Positions 8,354 through 17,346 of a stretch of DNA of 28,635 bases are shown here, piece by piece. The translations under genes and the position numbers were made by a program. How positions within the stretch are numbered: position 1 is the stretch's first letter; each line of letters starts with the position of its first letter. The stretch is from a virus. The notes under the pieces are model-generated. The model made no database searches and was not told the DNA's origin. It saw nothing but the letters and a program-made list of their open reading frames with translations. The stretch covers positions 1 through 28,635 of the IMG/VR virus record IMGVR_UViG_3300013132_000197, one strand, 5' to 3'.

Positions 8354-11300
8354 TATGCTATCACTTCCAACTCTGCATAATAACTATTAAATTCTACTCT
8401 TGCATGCCTCGCTGCAACTCTTTTGTAATTACCGTTTGATGCCTGCTCAATTATACCTAAATTTTTATAATAGTCTGTGACGCTTTGATTTTCGAACTTA
8501 GAAAGATCTTCGTCTATTTCAAAATCGTCTGGATCAAAAGATATATGAAAAACTCTATCAAATTTTTTGGGTGTTATCAGATTTCTTTTTATAGTTTCTT
8601 CACCTAAAAACATAGTGTTTTTTAGATATTCAATTGCACCGTTTGTAATAGCATTGACACCTAGAGTAGAGCTATCTAGCGATTTAACTGTTTTTTCATA
8701 ATTAAAAAAAGATTGTTCGTCAAAAGAAACGCCTGTTGAAAACTTAAGATATTCTTCAAGAAACAAACTATCTATGTGGTTTTTTCCTAACTGCCTTATT
8801 TGCTCTTCTTCAAGAATGTTTCGGTAAGCGACGAATTCGTTATTGTTAGATTGCATTAAGTCAGCGGCATTTTCTGCTCGTAGTTCCGATATATTTTGAA
8901 AGTTTTGTAGGTTAAAAAATGGTAGGAACTCGATCAAAGAAGAAGAAAGATTTTCTAACTCTTCTCCTTCTCCTGAATCTAACAACTGTAAAGTTCCGAT
9001 CGCTTGATCAAGATAATAATTCAAAGTTCTTATTGGATATTTTTGTAAATCAAAAATAAATTTTTGGGGTTTGTGAATTAACGTTGGTCGAAGATGGTCT
9101 TCTAAATACACGTTGATTGAAACAATATTTTTTTGACCAATTGCGTCTTTCAACGTACTAGCATTAGTCGGTTTGCGTAATTTTCTATATAGTTTTTGCG
9201 GTATGCCAACAGATATTATCTTCAAATTATTGGCCGCTGGTGCTTTGAATTTGTCTTTTTTTAGATACTCTTTTAATAAGAAATTCCACGAAGCCAAATG
9301 AAGATCTTCTAGCGGTAACAAGTTGTTTAGAACTTTGAGATCTTCATTTTTTAATGTAGCGAAATATGGAACGAGAGTCTTTAAACCCGAATCATAATTT
9401 GGATTTAATCTCGTTTTTAGATACGAGAGTTTGCTTTTAAGTAAATCAAGCTGTTCAATACTAAATAATCTCGACACCAAATTACCATCTTGCAGTATAC
9501 TGTTAATTGGGTCATAAATCTGCATGTATGTGTTACTGTTATTTTGGAATTGATTGATTAAGTTTGTTAACTTACCATCTAGCAGCGTTAGGTAACACGC
9601 AAACCAAGAAGACATTTTTTTCAATGTGACTGTTTCAAACCAAATTCTATTTTCTGCTTCCAATATGACTTCATCGTATCTATAAATGTTAAGTTGTTTT
9701 ACCCCACCAGTAAATATGGTGGTTAGTTTGCCGTCTAGTTCAACAGTAACAGTATCTTGATTATTAAAATATTCTAATTTTTCAACTGGTCGTCTTGTTT
9801 GCTGGATTACAAACAATTTTTTTCCTTTTTCATTAATTAAGGCAGTAATAGTTTGAAAGTTAACTTCATTAACCATTAAACAGCACAAGAAAAACATCAA
9901 GCAAGTAAGAGATTCTTTCTGTATACCAGTATAAAATGTTTTTTCTAGTTCTCTACCAAAAGTAAAAGGATTCGCAACGTCGGAAGGCGATACGTTTGAG
10001 CTATCTTGTTTGTTAAATTGCATCACAATAGATGCAATTACTAAAGCAATTTTATCAAGAGTCAACATAGATTGTCTGGAGTCAATCGCTTGATCTAAAT
10101 CTATAAAGTTATCTTGAAAAAAATTACCATTGACGGTACGACTATTGGCGAAATGTTCTATAAAATATGTTTTGATCTTATCTGTAATATTTTTTAATTT
10201 ATGATTAGTTTGTGTACCGCTGTTTATTTTTAAAATAGCATCAACTTTAGCGATCACGTATATGTAAAGTAAGGCAAGTAAGTTATTGTTTTTGTGAACT
10301 TTTTCAATATTGTCGAGAGCAAAAGATATTAATAAAGGACTTACATCGGGAGATTTTTTAACATTTAACGGTTCGCTTAATCTTGGTAGATAGTCTTCTG
10401 TTAATAGCTTGTTTTCTAAAAATCTAATTAATTGTAATGGATTTCTAATTATGTTGTTTATGTTTTTAAAACTCAATTCAAAATTTGAATCGGAGTTTAG
10501 AGTACTGTCAAGTTCTTGTTGCGCTGTCGCAACTCCTGAAAAAGTAATTGGAGAATCGTTACTACTCGCAGGTTTAGTATAAACTAAATCTCCTTTACTT
10601 CTAGGGGTTATTAACTTATCGAATAAAAACTGAGTATTGTTAGCATCTTGTGCAGAACATATATCCTTTACGGAGTTAGCTGCAATTCTCACGCTGTCTC
10701 TAAAAGAATTGATATTACTCGTTTGAAATAAATTTTTTGTTTCAAATAATTCGTCTATGTAATAAATCGAACCTGGCGTTAATATAGCGTTTCTACTAAC
10801 GCTGTCGGTCGCGTTGACATCATCATTTACATAAGAATTTTCGAAGCTTAAAACTTCAATTTCGTTATTTGTGTTGTTTGATAAGAATTCTCTTCTCTGC
10901 GCGATAGCAGTTAAAGAGTTAGAAGAGTAAGGATTTTTAGGTATATCCGTAATGTCTCTCCCAACTTTTCCTATCAGGTAATTCCAAAATATAACGTTAT
11001 CTTCTTTGCTTAAATTGTTATTTGGATAACTTAAGTCACTTAACAATTGAGACCCGTTATAAAATAATTTTCTTAATTCGCTGGAATATTTTAGTTCTTT
11101 GGCGATTAGATAACTCAAACGAGCGATAGATTTCGATTTTTGAGTTAAATCTTCTCCTATCAACTCCTGCATCGGTACATTTAAAATAGAATGTTGTTCA
11201 GTAGTAAAACTAAGAATTAATTGATTTTGTAATGTATCAAGTATTTCTTGCGAAGTCAAATCAAGCACGTTGTTCGTGTTAGAATAAAAACCCAATAGAG

Positions 11301-12183
11301 ATAATTGTTTTTTATTAAAAGTTAACTTATTCTTTCTATTTTGAGGTTCGTGTAACAAATATGCGCTTGTAACATTGGTAGGTAAAGATGCTTCTGAAGA
11401 TTCTATTACGAATAATCCGTCGTTCGATGAAACTCCCATTTGCAAAGCTTCTCGAAATTCTAAGCACATTTGCAACCAGGTTTTTGTCGATGTCCAATTC
11501 GACCAATATTCCCTAGGGGTATTTGTTAATTCATCGAGCGTCGCGAGATTTTTTAAGTCTTCTGGAACGGGAAGATTGGTTGCTACATATGAAAAATCTG
11601 TTTTAAAATTTAGCGCTCTTTTTGTATCTGTGACTCCCGCCATTAACGAATTTAAACCAGATTCTATCGTATCACAAAATGTATATAGATTTTGTCGTGT
11701 AGTTTCAATCGTTTTTTTAATAGTTTCTTGTGTAGTTTCTTCAGCTTGTTTTTGTAGTTTTATAGTTTCGAAAATATTTTTAAGACTATCGACGCAAGAT
11801 ATTAGATTAGCATCTTGTTTAGCTTGAAAAAAAGTTCCAATAGAATTTAGCGCGTTAACATCGTTTAGCTTATCATAGCAAGGTAAAAAGTCTGTTAATG
11901 CTATTATTTCTGGTTTATCAACTGTAACGTTTGCTAGCGCGTCGTATGGATTTACATTGTTATTAGAAAATTCTGTGTTATCTTGTGGCGATGATATTGA
12001 AAAGGTAACGATGGGTTCTGCTTTCGAAATTTTAATCTTTTTAAGATCTCTTTTTTTTTCGTCTAGTGTAACTCTTCTTTGAAGATTTAAACTTGCATCA
12101 ACTGTTGTACGAGCATTAGCACGGGCGACGACGGGCGCCGGTACGGCTATTGGTCTTTTTATTATTTCGATTTTTCTTTTCAT
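8353..12183 (-). CDS. Giant protein of unknown function in the virion block (1276 residues)
   Basis: I do not recognise this 1276-residue protein. It opens with a basic, Ala/Pro-rich stretch (RPIAVPAPVVARANARTTVD), followed by a probable coiled-coil region near 130-165 (KLQKQAEETTQETIKKTIE). The long body is helix-rich and Asn/Leu-rich, unlike its beta-rich neighbours. No signal peptide, transmembrane segment, Walker motif or clear nuclease signature is visible. Its ATG overlaps the TGA of the 767-residue gene (ATGA) and its TAA overlaps the ATG of the 640-residue gene, so three very large proteins are made in a coupled series, suggesting a joint complex at fixed stoichiometry. A baseplate, neck or tail component fits best. 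A tape measure is possible from size, but the lack of hydrophobic segments argues against a typical one. Confidence 0.6.
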   Translation of the reverse strand: MKRKIEIIKRPIAVPAPVVARANARTTVDASLNLQRRVTLDEKKRDLKKIKISKAEPIVTFSISSPQDNTEFSNNNVNPYDALANVTVDKPEIIALTDFLPCYDKLNDVNALNSIGTFFQAKQDANLISCVDSLKNIFETIKLQKQAEETTQETIKKTIETTRQNLYTFCDTIESGLNSLMAGVTDTKRALNFKTDFSYVATNLPVPEDLKNLATLDELTNTPREYWSNWTSTKTWLQMCLEFREALQMGVSSNDGLFVIESSEASLPTNVTSAYLLHEPQNRKNKLTFNKKQLSLLGFYSNTNNVLDLTSQEILDTLQNQLILSFTTEQHSILNVPMQELIGEDLTQKSKSIARLSYLIAKELKYSSELRKLFYNGSQLLSDLSYPNNNLSKEDNVIFWNYLIGKVGRDITDIPKNPYSSNSLTAIAQRREFLSNNTNNEIEVLSFENSYVNDDVNATDSVSRNAILTPGSIYYIDELFETKNLFQTSNINSFRDSVRIAANSVKDICSAQDANNTQFLFDKLITPRSKGDLVYTKPASSNDSPITFSGVATAQQELDSTLNSDSNFELSFKNINNIIRNPLQLIRFLENKLLTEDYLPRLSEPLNVKKSPDVSPLLISFALDNIEKVHKNNNLLALLYIYVIAKVDAILKINSGTQTNHKLKNITDKIKTYFIEHFANSRTVNGNFFQDNFIDLDQAIDSRQSMLTLDKIALVIASIVMQFNKQDSSNVSPSDVANPFTFGRELEKTFYTGIQKESLTCLMFFLCCLMVNEVNFQTITALINEKGKKLFVIQQTRRPVEKLEYFNNQDTVTVELDGKLTTIFTGGVKQLNIYRYDEVILEAENRIWFETVTLKKMSSWFACYLTLLDGKLTNLINQFQNNSNTYMQIYDPINSILQDGNLVSRLFSIEQLDLLKSKLSYLKTRLNPNYDSGLKTLVPYFATLKNEDLKVLNNLLPLEDLHLASWNFLLKEYLKKDKFKAPAANNLKIISVGIPQKLYRKLRKPTNASTLKDAIGQKNIVSINVYLEDHLRPTLIHKPQKFIFDLQKYPIRTLNYYLDQAIGTLQLLDSGEGEELENLSSSLIEFLPFFNLQNFQNISELRAENAADLMQSNNNEFVAYRNILEEEQIRQLGKNHIDSLFLEEYLKFSTGVSFDEQSFFNYEKTVKSLDSSTLGVNAITNGAIEYLKNTMFLGEETIKRNLITPKKFDRVFHISFDPDDFEIDEDLSKFENQSVTDYYKNLGIIEQASNGNYKRVAARHARVEFNSYYAELEVIA

Positions 12184-14483
12184 ATAGATCCATCAAACTC
12201 TTCTGGATTTACAATTATCGTGTTTGTTCTGACAGTTGGACCCACCGTGTAATCATTATAGACAGGAGTCACATAATAAATAATTGTTCCTACGTCACTA
12301 AGACCTATAGAGTCGACGTGTCTCAAGTTTTGAGTCGTTGTTAATATTTTTCTTTTACTATTAGATTCTTTTACTACAACGAAGTGATCGTAGTGTTCAA
12401 TAGACGATTCAATCTTCCAATTTAAAACTATGGTTTTCATGTCAACCCTTTTAGCGTTGATCGACTTTAGTTCTAGTAATTTTTCTAGTTTGTCTACTCT
12501 AACGCTAGCAACGACGCCCAAGTCGCTATCTTCAACTATCGAAGATTGTATTAATGTACCATCTGCGTTTTCTGCGGGTAAAACCCCAGTGTTTAAGGTT
12601 TTTTGTTGTAACCATTTATATGGTTTAAATTTATACGTTTTTTTCTTAGTACCATCTCCAATTTTTATTTGTGCAGGTACAGTTATTACGTAATCTTTTA
12701 ATAAGCTTATGGGATTTTTGTAATATCCTCTAACTTCATACATGTAATCGTAGTTTGGATTTATATCAGAAACGCCAGAGTTTTTTCTCGTTGAAGCGTT
12801 GTCATCGAACCTACCACTTGACAAGATATCTTTAAACTCTTCTTCAATAGCTGGAGAGACAGATAAATTTATTCTAGTTACTTTAAAAAAAGTTAAGTCT
12901 TGTAATTTGTCTTTTAACTTTTCAAATTCTTTTTTGAATACATCCGCAAGACCTGTCTGGAAACTTTGAGACAACGTTCTTTGAATTAGATTATTGTTTT
13001 CCTCAACAGATACGGATCCTATCTCAAAAGTAATTGACGGTCCTTCATTGGTCATTGTCATAGTTAAATCAGACAACGTCGTTTGTAAAGATTTGTATCG
13101 TGACGAATCTACGTATTTGTGCACCTTAAATGCCGAGTCTTTAATCGTGCCATCATTTAACTTATACTTTATCGAATATTCGTATCGACGATCGTGTATA
13201 ACATTGTAGTCCAAGACTTTTTTAGGATAAGGTCGCGTAGGTAAAAAACTACTTAGTTGTTGATAGTCTTCAAAACTTCCATAGCTTTCATTTAACAAGT
13301 TTCTTTTTAAAATTTGAAATTCAATCGCTTCAGGTGGTGAGTTTTGTACCAATATTTCAACAGCTTTTTCTGTTTCATTATCAGAGACGTGTATAGTCGT
13401 TGAATCTATAAAAGGAATAGTACCTAATATTACATTTTTAAAAGCAGATGAAGTTTTTGTTCGCGGATCTGAGTTGTACGCAGTACAACGATAAATTTGA
13501 ATTTCAGATACGGAATTTGCTTCAGATATGCGAGTATAATTGTTTTTTCTTAAATTTTCAGCTTGAAAAATTGTTACGTATTTTGATACGTGATTGTTTG
13601 TACTAATAATTTTTTTCTGTACTTGCAATCCTTTAGCGTCAGGATCGTTTTGCGATATTTGCAATCCTGTAGTTTGATTAGACAACGGAGCTTCTACAAT
13701 AATCGGTTTTTGTATGATACCGTTTTTTATATTTATTAGATCTTGTATAACTAAAACCTTTTTTCTCTCCTCAAAAACTAGGTTATTAGAATTAGCTGAA
13801 TAAAGTTCAAAAGTAACTTCGAGCTGTTCTGACTTATACTTTTCAGGTATTCTAATCTGGCGACTTACATACATTCTAGTTTTTACTTTATCTGATTCAA
13901 TACCATAATAATATTTTTTATCTTTAGAAAGAGAATTGGTAGATTCTAAAAGATAATAATTAAACAGCGTATTTACGTGAGAGTTTTTTCTATATTCGTC
14001 TGTTAAAACGACTTCGGATGGATCTACTTTTAAAGTTTTTATTATTGATAAATTTCTATCTCGCAGCGTGAAAAAATCTAAACGAGTATTTCTATAGTTT
14101 TGTAATTGAGTATCAAAGTTAGGCGGTCTAACTTCTTGTAGGACTCTACGCTTATCTAAATATTGAAAATTTAATTCTTCAATGTTAACTAATTCTTCTA
14201 ATATCAAAAAAGAATCTTTTGTTCTAGCAGCTTGTAGCGCACTAAAACCTCTAGTTAAAAAATTTCTATCTAAACTCGTGTTTTTTCTTATGCTTTCTTC
14301 GTAATTTTTTCTTGATATTTTTATCTTTAGTTTGGTTAGTTTTTTGCTTTTTATTTCTTGTCTGTTGATATTAAAAGCAAAATTAAAAACATAATGATTT
14401 TCTCGCAATCCGACAAGAGTAGCGAAATATTCGGGTATTGCTAGCGAAGTTTCAACTTTTCTTTGCTCAATAGGCTTGAACAT
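12180..14483 (-). CDS. Virion protein with C-terminal fibronectin III-like domains (767 residues)
   Basis: The C-terminal 95 residues read like an FN3 domain: MKTIVLNWKIES, HYDHFVVVKES, then LSDVGTIIYYVTPVYNDYT. Two earlier stretches (RRYEYSIKYKLNDGTIKDS and DYMYEVRGYYKN) carry similar last-strand patterns, so several beta sandwiches may follow one another. The N-terminal third holds Lys/Arg-rich helical segments. The longest open frame begins seven codons earlier at a TTG, but the ATG at 14483 is preceded by GAGG with a 6-base spacer and is much the better start; it leaves a 17-base overlap with the end of the 358-residue gene. The protein resembles the 640-residue product in having FN3-like parts, and the 1276-residue gene is coupled to it by ATGA. 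A tail or baseplate role is inferred from context. Confidence 0.65.
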   Translation of the reverse strand: MFKPIEQRKVETSLAIPEYFATLVGLRENHYVFNFAFNINRQEIKSKKLTKLKIKISRKNYEESIRKNTSLDRNFLTRGFSALQAARTKDSFLILEELVNIEELNFQYLDKRRVLQEVRPPNFDTQLQNYRNTRLDFFTLRDRNLSIIKTLKVDPSEVVLTDEYRKNSHVNTLFNYYLLESTNSLSKDKKYYYGIESDKVKTRMYVSRQIRIPEKYKSEQLEVTFELYSANSNNLVFEERKKVLVIQDLINIKNGIIQKPIIVEAPLSNQTTGLQISQNDPDAKGLQVQKKIISTNNHVSKYVTIFQAENLRKNNYTRISEANSVSEIQIYRCTAYNSDPRTKTSSAFKNVILGTIPFIDSTTIHVSDNETEKAVEILVQNSPPEAIEFQILKRNLLNESYGSFEDYQQLSSFLPTRPYPKKVLDYNVIHDRRYEYSIKYKLNDGTIKDSAFKVHKYVDSSRYKSLQTTLSDLTMTMTNEGPSITFEIGSVSVEENNNLIQRTLSQSFQTGLADVFKKEFEKLKDKLQDLTFFKVTRINLSVSPAIEEEFKDILSSGRFDDNASTRKNSGVSDINPNYDYMYEVRGYYKNPISLLKDYVITVPAQIKIGDGTKKKTYKFKPYKWLQQKTLNTGVLPAENADGTLIQSSIVEDSDLGVVASVRVDKLEKLLELKSINAKRVDMKTIVLNWKIESSIEHYDHFVVVKESNSKRKILTTTQNLRHVDSIGLSDVGTIIYYVTPVYNDYTVGPTVRTNTIIVNPEEFDGSI

Positions 14484-15543
14484 TGTTATCCTCGTTAGTC
14501 TCAAAAACTAAAGTAAAAATATGAACAAAATTAGTAGACCCTGCGTCGTCTATCAATATTTTTCCAATGAAAAATATATGATGCGTATCTGCAAAAGGAT
14601 TGTTAGAATTATTGCTTACTTTTCCATAGTCTATTACATCTAATTTAGAAACAGAGTTAGGAGATATTTCAAACATTTGTGCAACCAAGGCATTATCGCG
14701 AGATGTCGGATCAAAAAAAATAGTTTTTGCAGATGATTCGTATTTCGACAGTTCTTGTTTTATGTCTTGATAAGTTAATTTTTCGATAGGTCCCCAGGCG
14801 GGATAATCGCCTAACAATAATCCTGCATCTTCTAACGCTAAAATATTCGTTTTATCAATAGATGTTGATGTTTTTTTGATAGGCGGTAAGTAAAGAAAGT
14901 TATCAACGTTTCTTAGTTTTTCATCGCTAAAAAGAGCATCAATATGATTGACGCTGGTCGGATTTTGCATTTGTAACGTTTCTTCGTTGGGTTCGATAGT
15001 AAAAGTAATTTCGTTATTACTAAGTGCAAAATCTTGATCTTCGAACAACGTATCTTTGGACCCTATAATCCTTAATTTTGTAAAGTTATCAAAAGAAGAA
15101 GTTAAAATTCCTTCTATCTGTGAAGCGAAATTAACATCTTTTATGGCAGTTTCACTATAACTGCTTGTAACTGCAAAATTGACACCATATCTTTTGGTAT
15201 TTTGCTTAAGTTTACCTTGATAAAAATTAGACCAAGAAAGACTACTCGTCACCGCGCCTGACGAAGATTCACCTTTTATAAATTCGTGTTGTTTAAATGG
15301 AACTAAGTTTCCTGCATCATCGCTTTCAAAAATTATTTGATCGTGCGGGGCGTTAAAACACTCTAAAAAGATCTTATTCGTTGGATCTTCATGGCCTTCA
15401 TTAGCGTTTTTTTGATAAAAAATATGAGCATCTGAAAACGTGGCAAATTTGACAGTAAAGTTACCGTCTGCCATCTGTCTTCTACCTTCTGCGGTCAGAA
15501 TGGCATCAATAACCCTAGATTTATTGTCTAATATTCCACTCAT
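14467..15543 (-). CDS. Virion structural protein with N-terminal 'LDN' module, first of the structural block
   Basis: This 358-residue protein starts MSGILDNKSRVIDAILTAEG, then RRQMADGNFTVKF. It matches the opening of the 238-residue virion protein (LDN, DA.LT..GR, A..NG.F.V..F) and so shares a structural module with it. Later parts mention no known enzyme motif; there are beta-like segments and Asn/Asp-rich turns. The gene lies 40 bases after the stop of phoH and leads the series of seven long co-directional genes. No clear Shine-Dalgarno precedes the ATG (TTGAAGCC only). Its 3' end overlaps the next gene by 17 bases. Virion role is inferred from the shared module and position; I do not recognise a named family. 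Confidence 0.66.
   Translation of the reverse strand: MSGILDNKSRVIDAILTAEGRRQMADGNFTVKFATFSDAHIFYQKNANEGHEDPTNKIFLECFNAPHDQIIFESDDAGNLVPFKQHEFIKGESSSGAVTSSLSWSNFYQGKLKQNTKRYGVNFAVTSSYSETAIKDVNFASQIEGILTSSFDNFTKLRIIGSKDTLFEDQDFALSNNEITFTIEPNEETLQMQNPTSVNHIDALFSDEKLRNVDNFLYLPPIKKTSTSIDKTNILALEDAGLLLGDYPAWGPIEKLTYQDIKQELSKYESSAKTIFFDPTSRDNALVAQMFEISPNSVSKLDVIDYGKVSNNSNNPFADTHHIFFIGKILIDDAGSTNFVHIFTLVFETNEDNNVQAY
14490..14493 (-). promoter_or_regulatory. Ribosome binding site deciding the start of the 767-residue virion gene
   Basis: GAGG on the minus strand, 6 bases before ATG 14483-14481. The longer frame would need a TTG at 14504 with no comparable site, so the ATG is preferred. Confidence 0.65.
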
Positions 15544-15583
15544 GGCTTCAATACAAATATTAAGAACGTTTAAATTATGCCTA

Positions 15584-17005
15584 TCAAAGTATCTTAGACG
15601 CTAACGTGGCCAATTCTGATCTTTCTCCCTTAATCAAGTTAACGTGACCAGCTATGTTGTGCTCTTTAAATTTTTCTACGGCATAAGTCAAACCATTCGT
15701 AAATGTATCGACGTGGACGTTATCGATTTGTTCGATATCACCCGTAAGAACGACTTTGGTGCCGTCTCCTACACGTGTAATTATGGTTTTTAGTTCATGT
15801 ATAGATAGGTTTTGAGCTTCATCAATAATGATATAAGCATTGGGTATCGATCGACCGCGAATAAAGGTAATCGCCTCGATCTCGATAAGACCTTTTTCTT
15901 GCATGAGAGCAAGGTAATATTCATCACCTAATCTTACCTTGGTTGGATCTGCAGGCGTTCTCTTTTTATTACCTTTTTTGCTATTCATTAAAAAATTAAC
16001 GTTGTCTCTAATTGGCGCAATCCAGGGTTCCATCTTTTCTTCTAACGTTCCTGGAAGAAATCCAATATCCTTTCCGACTGGCTGTACGGGTCTGGTAACT
16101 ATTAATTTATCGTACTTAGCGTTATCAGAGTTACCTATACCTTTTAGTTGCTCGAGGGCCGCGGCGATTGCTAACAACGTTTTACCAGTACCAGATGGCC
16201 CCGTTAACGTTAGTAGTTTGACGTTGTTGTCGAACAATAAATCTAAAGAAAATGATTGTTCTTTATTTCTTGGTTTTAATCCAAAAGCTTGTTCAATTTT
16301 CGTTATGGGAATAAGCGGTTTATCTAAAGCTAAAAACTTTGATAAAGCAGATTTGGTAGTTTTTCCATCATGCCCCGTATTTTTGATAACAACAATCTGG
16401 TTTGGGTATAACGGATTATCTTTAGTTTCTTCTTCTGTTAGAAGAAGTTCGTTTTCTCTATAAAATCGATCGACTCGAGATTCTTCGATTTCTATAACGG
16501 CAACCCCACGATAGAAATGTTCCACATCTGCTGTTACTCTCATTTTTAGGTAATCTTCACATTTTACCCCAAGAGAATCGCACTTAATCCTGACGTTAAT
16601 GTCCTTCGTTACGAGGATTGCCGGTGATGAAGGACTATCTTCGCGAAAAGAACTATCTTGTTCTTGTTTTAGTTGTAACATGAAAGATATAATCATGTTA
16701 TCAACCTTGGATGAAAGTAATTCAGGCGGTAGATTAGTCAGAATGCTCGGGTTAATGGCCACTATACGTAGTGTCGCACCGTTTTGTAAAGAAACGCCAT
16801 CGACCAAACTGCCTTTTTGTCTCAATTCATCTAATGTCTTAGACGTCTGTCTAGCGTTTCTACCAACTTCGTCTAAACGACTTTTGTGATGATCTAACTC
16901 TTCCAGCACCGCCATCGGAATGATTAAGTCGTTGTCCTCAAAGGAAAAAATAGAATTTGGATCGCTAAGTAAGACGTTTGTATCTAGGACGTATGTTTTT
17001 TTCAT
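15584..17005 (-). CDS. phoH: PIN-PhoH fusion ATPase/ribonuclease (PhoH2 type)
   Basis: This 473-residue protein has two domains. The N-terminal PIN nuclease (about 1-150) shows YVLDTNVLL (D8), VLEELD (E35/E36), and LVTKDINVR (D135), the acidic residues expected to hold metal ions. The C-terminal PhoH domain (about 235-470) has Walker A GPSGTGKT at 269-276, the TRPVQPVG segment near 304-311, Walker B with IIIDEAQN at 392-399, and VVLTGDIEQID. Such PhoH2 proteins couple ATP-driven RNA unwinding to RNA cutting in characterised bacterial cases; most phage PhoH proteins are shorter and lack the PIN part. A role in RNA turnover during infection is inferred. It is divergent from the sigma-like gene across an 80-base spacer, where a TATAAT lies on its strand. 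The function of PhoH in phages is still unsettled. Confidence 0.9.
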   Translation of the reverse strand: MKKTYVLDTNVLLSDPNSIFSFEDNDLIIPMAVLEELDHHKSRLDEVGRNARQTSKTLDELRQKGSLVDGVSLQNGATLRIVAINPSILTNLPPELLSSKVDNMIISFMLQLKQEQDSSFREDSPSSPAILVTKDINVRIKCDSLGVKCEDYLKMRVTADVEHFYRGVAVIEIEESRVDRFYRENELLLTEEETKDNPLYPNQIVVIKNTGHDGKTTKSALSKFLALDKPLIPITKIEQAFGLKPRNKEQSFSLDLLFDNNVKLLTLTGPSGTGKTLLAIAAALEQLKGIGNSDNAKYDKLIVTRPVQPVGKDIGFLPGTLEEKMEPWIAPIRDNVNFLMNSKKGNKKRTPADPTKVRLGDEYYLALMQEKGLIEIEAITFIRGRSIPNAYIIIDEAQNLSIHELKTIITRVGDGTKVVLTGDIEQIDNVHVDTFTNGLTYAVEKFKEHNIAGHVNLIKGERSELATLASKIL

Positions 17006-17020
17006 ATTACTCTAAAAACA

Positions 17021-17045
17021 ATTATAACGCATTTTGAACAAATGC
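17021..17045. promoter_or_regulatory. Divergent spacer with -10-like TATAAT and GCATTT dyad
   Basis: On the minus strand TATAAT (17021-17026) points towards phoH and lies about 16 bases before its ATG. Directly beside it is a perfect inverted repeat GCATTT-TGAAC-AAATGC (17029-17045). No good -35 box is seen, so the promoter may need an activator or an alternative sigma factor. The dyad could be an operator for both divergent genes. Inference from pattern only. Confidence 0.35.
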
Positions 17046-17085
17046 TTACTGATTTTGTAGTGTTTGCACTAAGAAGAAGCGATAT

Positions 17086-17346
17086 ATGAAAAAAACAAAG
17101 AAACTAAAGCTAATAGACGATAGGGCTTGTTACTCTTTACACGAATTTTACAATGTTAATTGCGAGAAAAAAACGTGTAAAAACTGGATCGGTTATACCG
17201 ATGGAAAAAATTGCGTCATAATTGCTTCAAAGGCAGGTCCTAAAACCCTTCAAGAAATAGGAAAAATCTATAACTTAACGAGAATGAGGATCTGCCAAAT
17301 TGAAAAGAACATCTATCAAAAAGTAAAAACTGTATTGCAAGATTAA
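17086..17346 (+). CDS. Small sigma-70 region 4-like DNA-binding protein with Cys-rich N-terminus
   Basis: This 86-residue protein ends in a helix-turn-helix that matches sigma-70 region 4: GPKTLQEIGKIYNLTRMRIC followed by QIEKNIYQKV (residues about 51-80), compare the usual 'TLEEIG..F.VTRERIRQIE'. Ahead of it are four Cys (C15, C26, C31, C43), spaced so that a small metal site is possible. Similar short 'Cys-rich plus region 4' proteins are widespread in aquatic phages, as I recall them. It probably binds -35-like DNA or host RNA polymerase and helps switch phage transcription. It is the only plus-strand gene between 15.6 and 21.2 kb. Its stop overlaps that of the convergent 129-residue gene in TTAA. 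It is too short to be a full sigma factor, as region 2 is absent. Confidence 0.78.
   Translation: MKKTKKLKLIDDRACYSLHEFYNVNCEKKTCKNWIGYTDGKNCVIIASKAGPKTLQEIGKIYNLTRMRICQIEKNIYQKVKTVLQD

Noticed and set aside
11375-11827. 150-codon plus-strand open frame
   Set aside because: Antisense to the 1276-residue gene in a low-GC region; no family resemblance and no start signal.
15939-16463. 174-codon plus-strand open frame
   Set aside because: Antisense to the conserved PhoH ATPase domain; conserved motifs on the other strand explain the open frame.
17058-17071. TAGTG-TTTG-CACTA stem before the sigma-like gene
   Set aside because: Five-base arms only; too short to call in a short spacer with another, longer dyad.
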